From Candidatus Atribacteria bacterium (lineage in GTDB: Bacteria > Atribacterota > JS1 > SB-45 > 34-128): 22,996 nt of DNA. Positions 22,808 through 22,996 of this stretch are shown here, one piece after another; within the stretch, counting starts at the first letter, position 1; every line of letters starts with the position of its first letter. The notes beneath the pieces are model-generated. The model made no database searches. It was not told the DNA's origin and saw only the letters and a program-made list of their open reading frames with translations. The stretch covers positions 1 through 22,996 of the forward strand of contig DMCY01000001.1 in the NCBI GenBank assembly GCA_003451675.1, given 5' to 3'. Both the position numbers and the translations under genes were made by a program.

Positions 22808-22996
22808 TTAATAATATCCTGCTTCCGTGAGTTTACGCAAAACACCTACCCAGGGTTTACCCTGATCCGGTCCGGAAAGAGCGGGTATGGTTACCTCGAT
22901 AAGAGGAGAAGTCTCTGTCTCTTTCTTAAAGCAGGAAGCAGATAGAGGTGGTTTGTATTTGCCTACTTTAATATTTCGTTCTCTTTCGGTCTCCCA
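22808..22996 (-). CDS. C-terminal 62 codons of an unrecognised protein (cut by window edge)
   Basis: The minus strand is open from the right edge to a TAA at 22808. The peptide begins WETERERNIKVGKYKPPLSA, includes ETSPLIEVTIPALSGPDQGK and ends PWVGVLRKLTEAGYY. I do not recognise it. The codons are richer in G+C than those of most genes here, similar to the left-edge gene. The flanking repeats could mean it is the end of a transposase, but nothing in the peptide proves that. Confidence 0.5.
   Translation of the reverse strand, partial: WETERERNIKVGKYKPPLSASCFKKETETSPLIEVTIPALSGPDQGKPWVGVLRKLTEAGYY

Overview
The window is about 23 kb of AT-rich DNA from a bacterial chromosome, and every supported gene lies on the minus strand, so biological order runs from high to low coordinates. 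The order comF - hpf - secA - prfB is the housekeeping string typical of Firmicutes-like genomes. The other content suggests an anaerobic, fermentative, deep-branching bacterium: a ferredoxin-dependent 2-oxoacid oxidoreductase, acetate kinase, an NfnA-like subunit, a TAXI-type TRAP transporter, a radical-SAM aminomutase and long AT-rich intergenic repeats. My best guess is Atribacterota (JS1/OP9-like) or a neighbouring lineage. No rRNA or tRNA is present to confirm this.

Region A (22996 to 14227) is the housekeeping and signalling half. It holds the C-terminus of an unrecognised protein, then comF, then a 229-nt GC-rich structured element best explained as a raiA-type noncoding RNA. Next come the long-form hibernation factor hpf, a conserved unknown protein, and a 29-codon membrane-peptide ORF enclosed by an inverted repeat. 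They are followed by an integral-membrane HD-GYP phosphodiesterase, a DUF5317 membrane protein, secA, and prfB with the classical autoregulatory +1 frameshift.

Region B (14110 to 9694) holds a small membrane protein, a stand-alone FTCD-type cyclodeaminase/cyclohydrolase, an RpiR/SIS regulator with a TTG start, and a large KamA-family radical-SAM aminomutase. The aminomutase's substrate-site residues look like those of glutamate 2,3-aminomutase rather than the lysine enzyme. Region C (9559 to 6089) is a complete, translationally coupled TAXI - DUF1850 - fused TRAP permease operon.

Region D (5394 to 1) is an energy-conservation operon: a GntR regulator, korD-korA-korB-korC (2-oxoacid:ferredoxin oxidoreductase), ackA, and the start of an NfnA-like gene. 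Together these could oxidise a 2-oxoacid to an acyl-CoA, conserve the thioester as ATP (a phosphotransacylase is not in the window), and pass ferredoxin electrons to NAD(P). TRAP import plus the aminomutase upstream suggests amino-acid or organic-acid metabolism, but the link is inference.

The intergenic gaps are unusual. Two long gaps (about 5576-6088 and 13440-13716) share collinear exact blocks of 15-17 bp and contain inverted versions of their own words. Three shorter gaps carry quasi-tandem AATTGGnn/GGTTAnn words. Two gaps carry hairpins of a GTAGGGGC/GTAGAGGC REP-like type. The strongest candidates for unusual biology are the raiA-like RNA, the inverted-repeat-bounded small ORF before the HD-GYP gene, the mosaic repeat family and the aminomutase.
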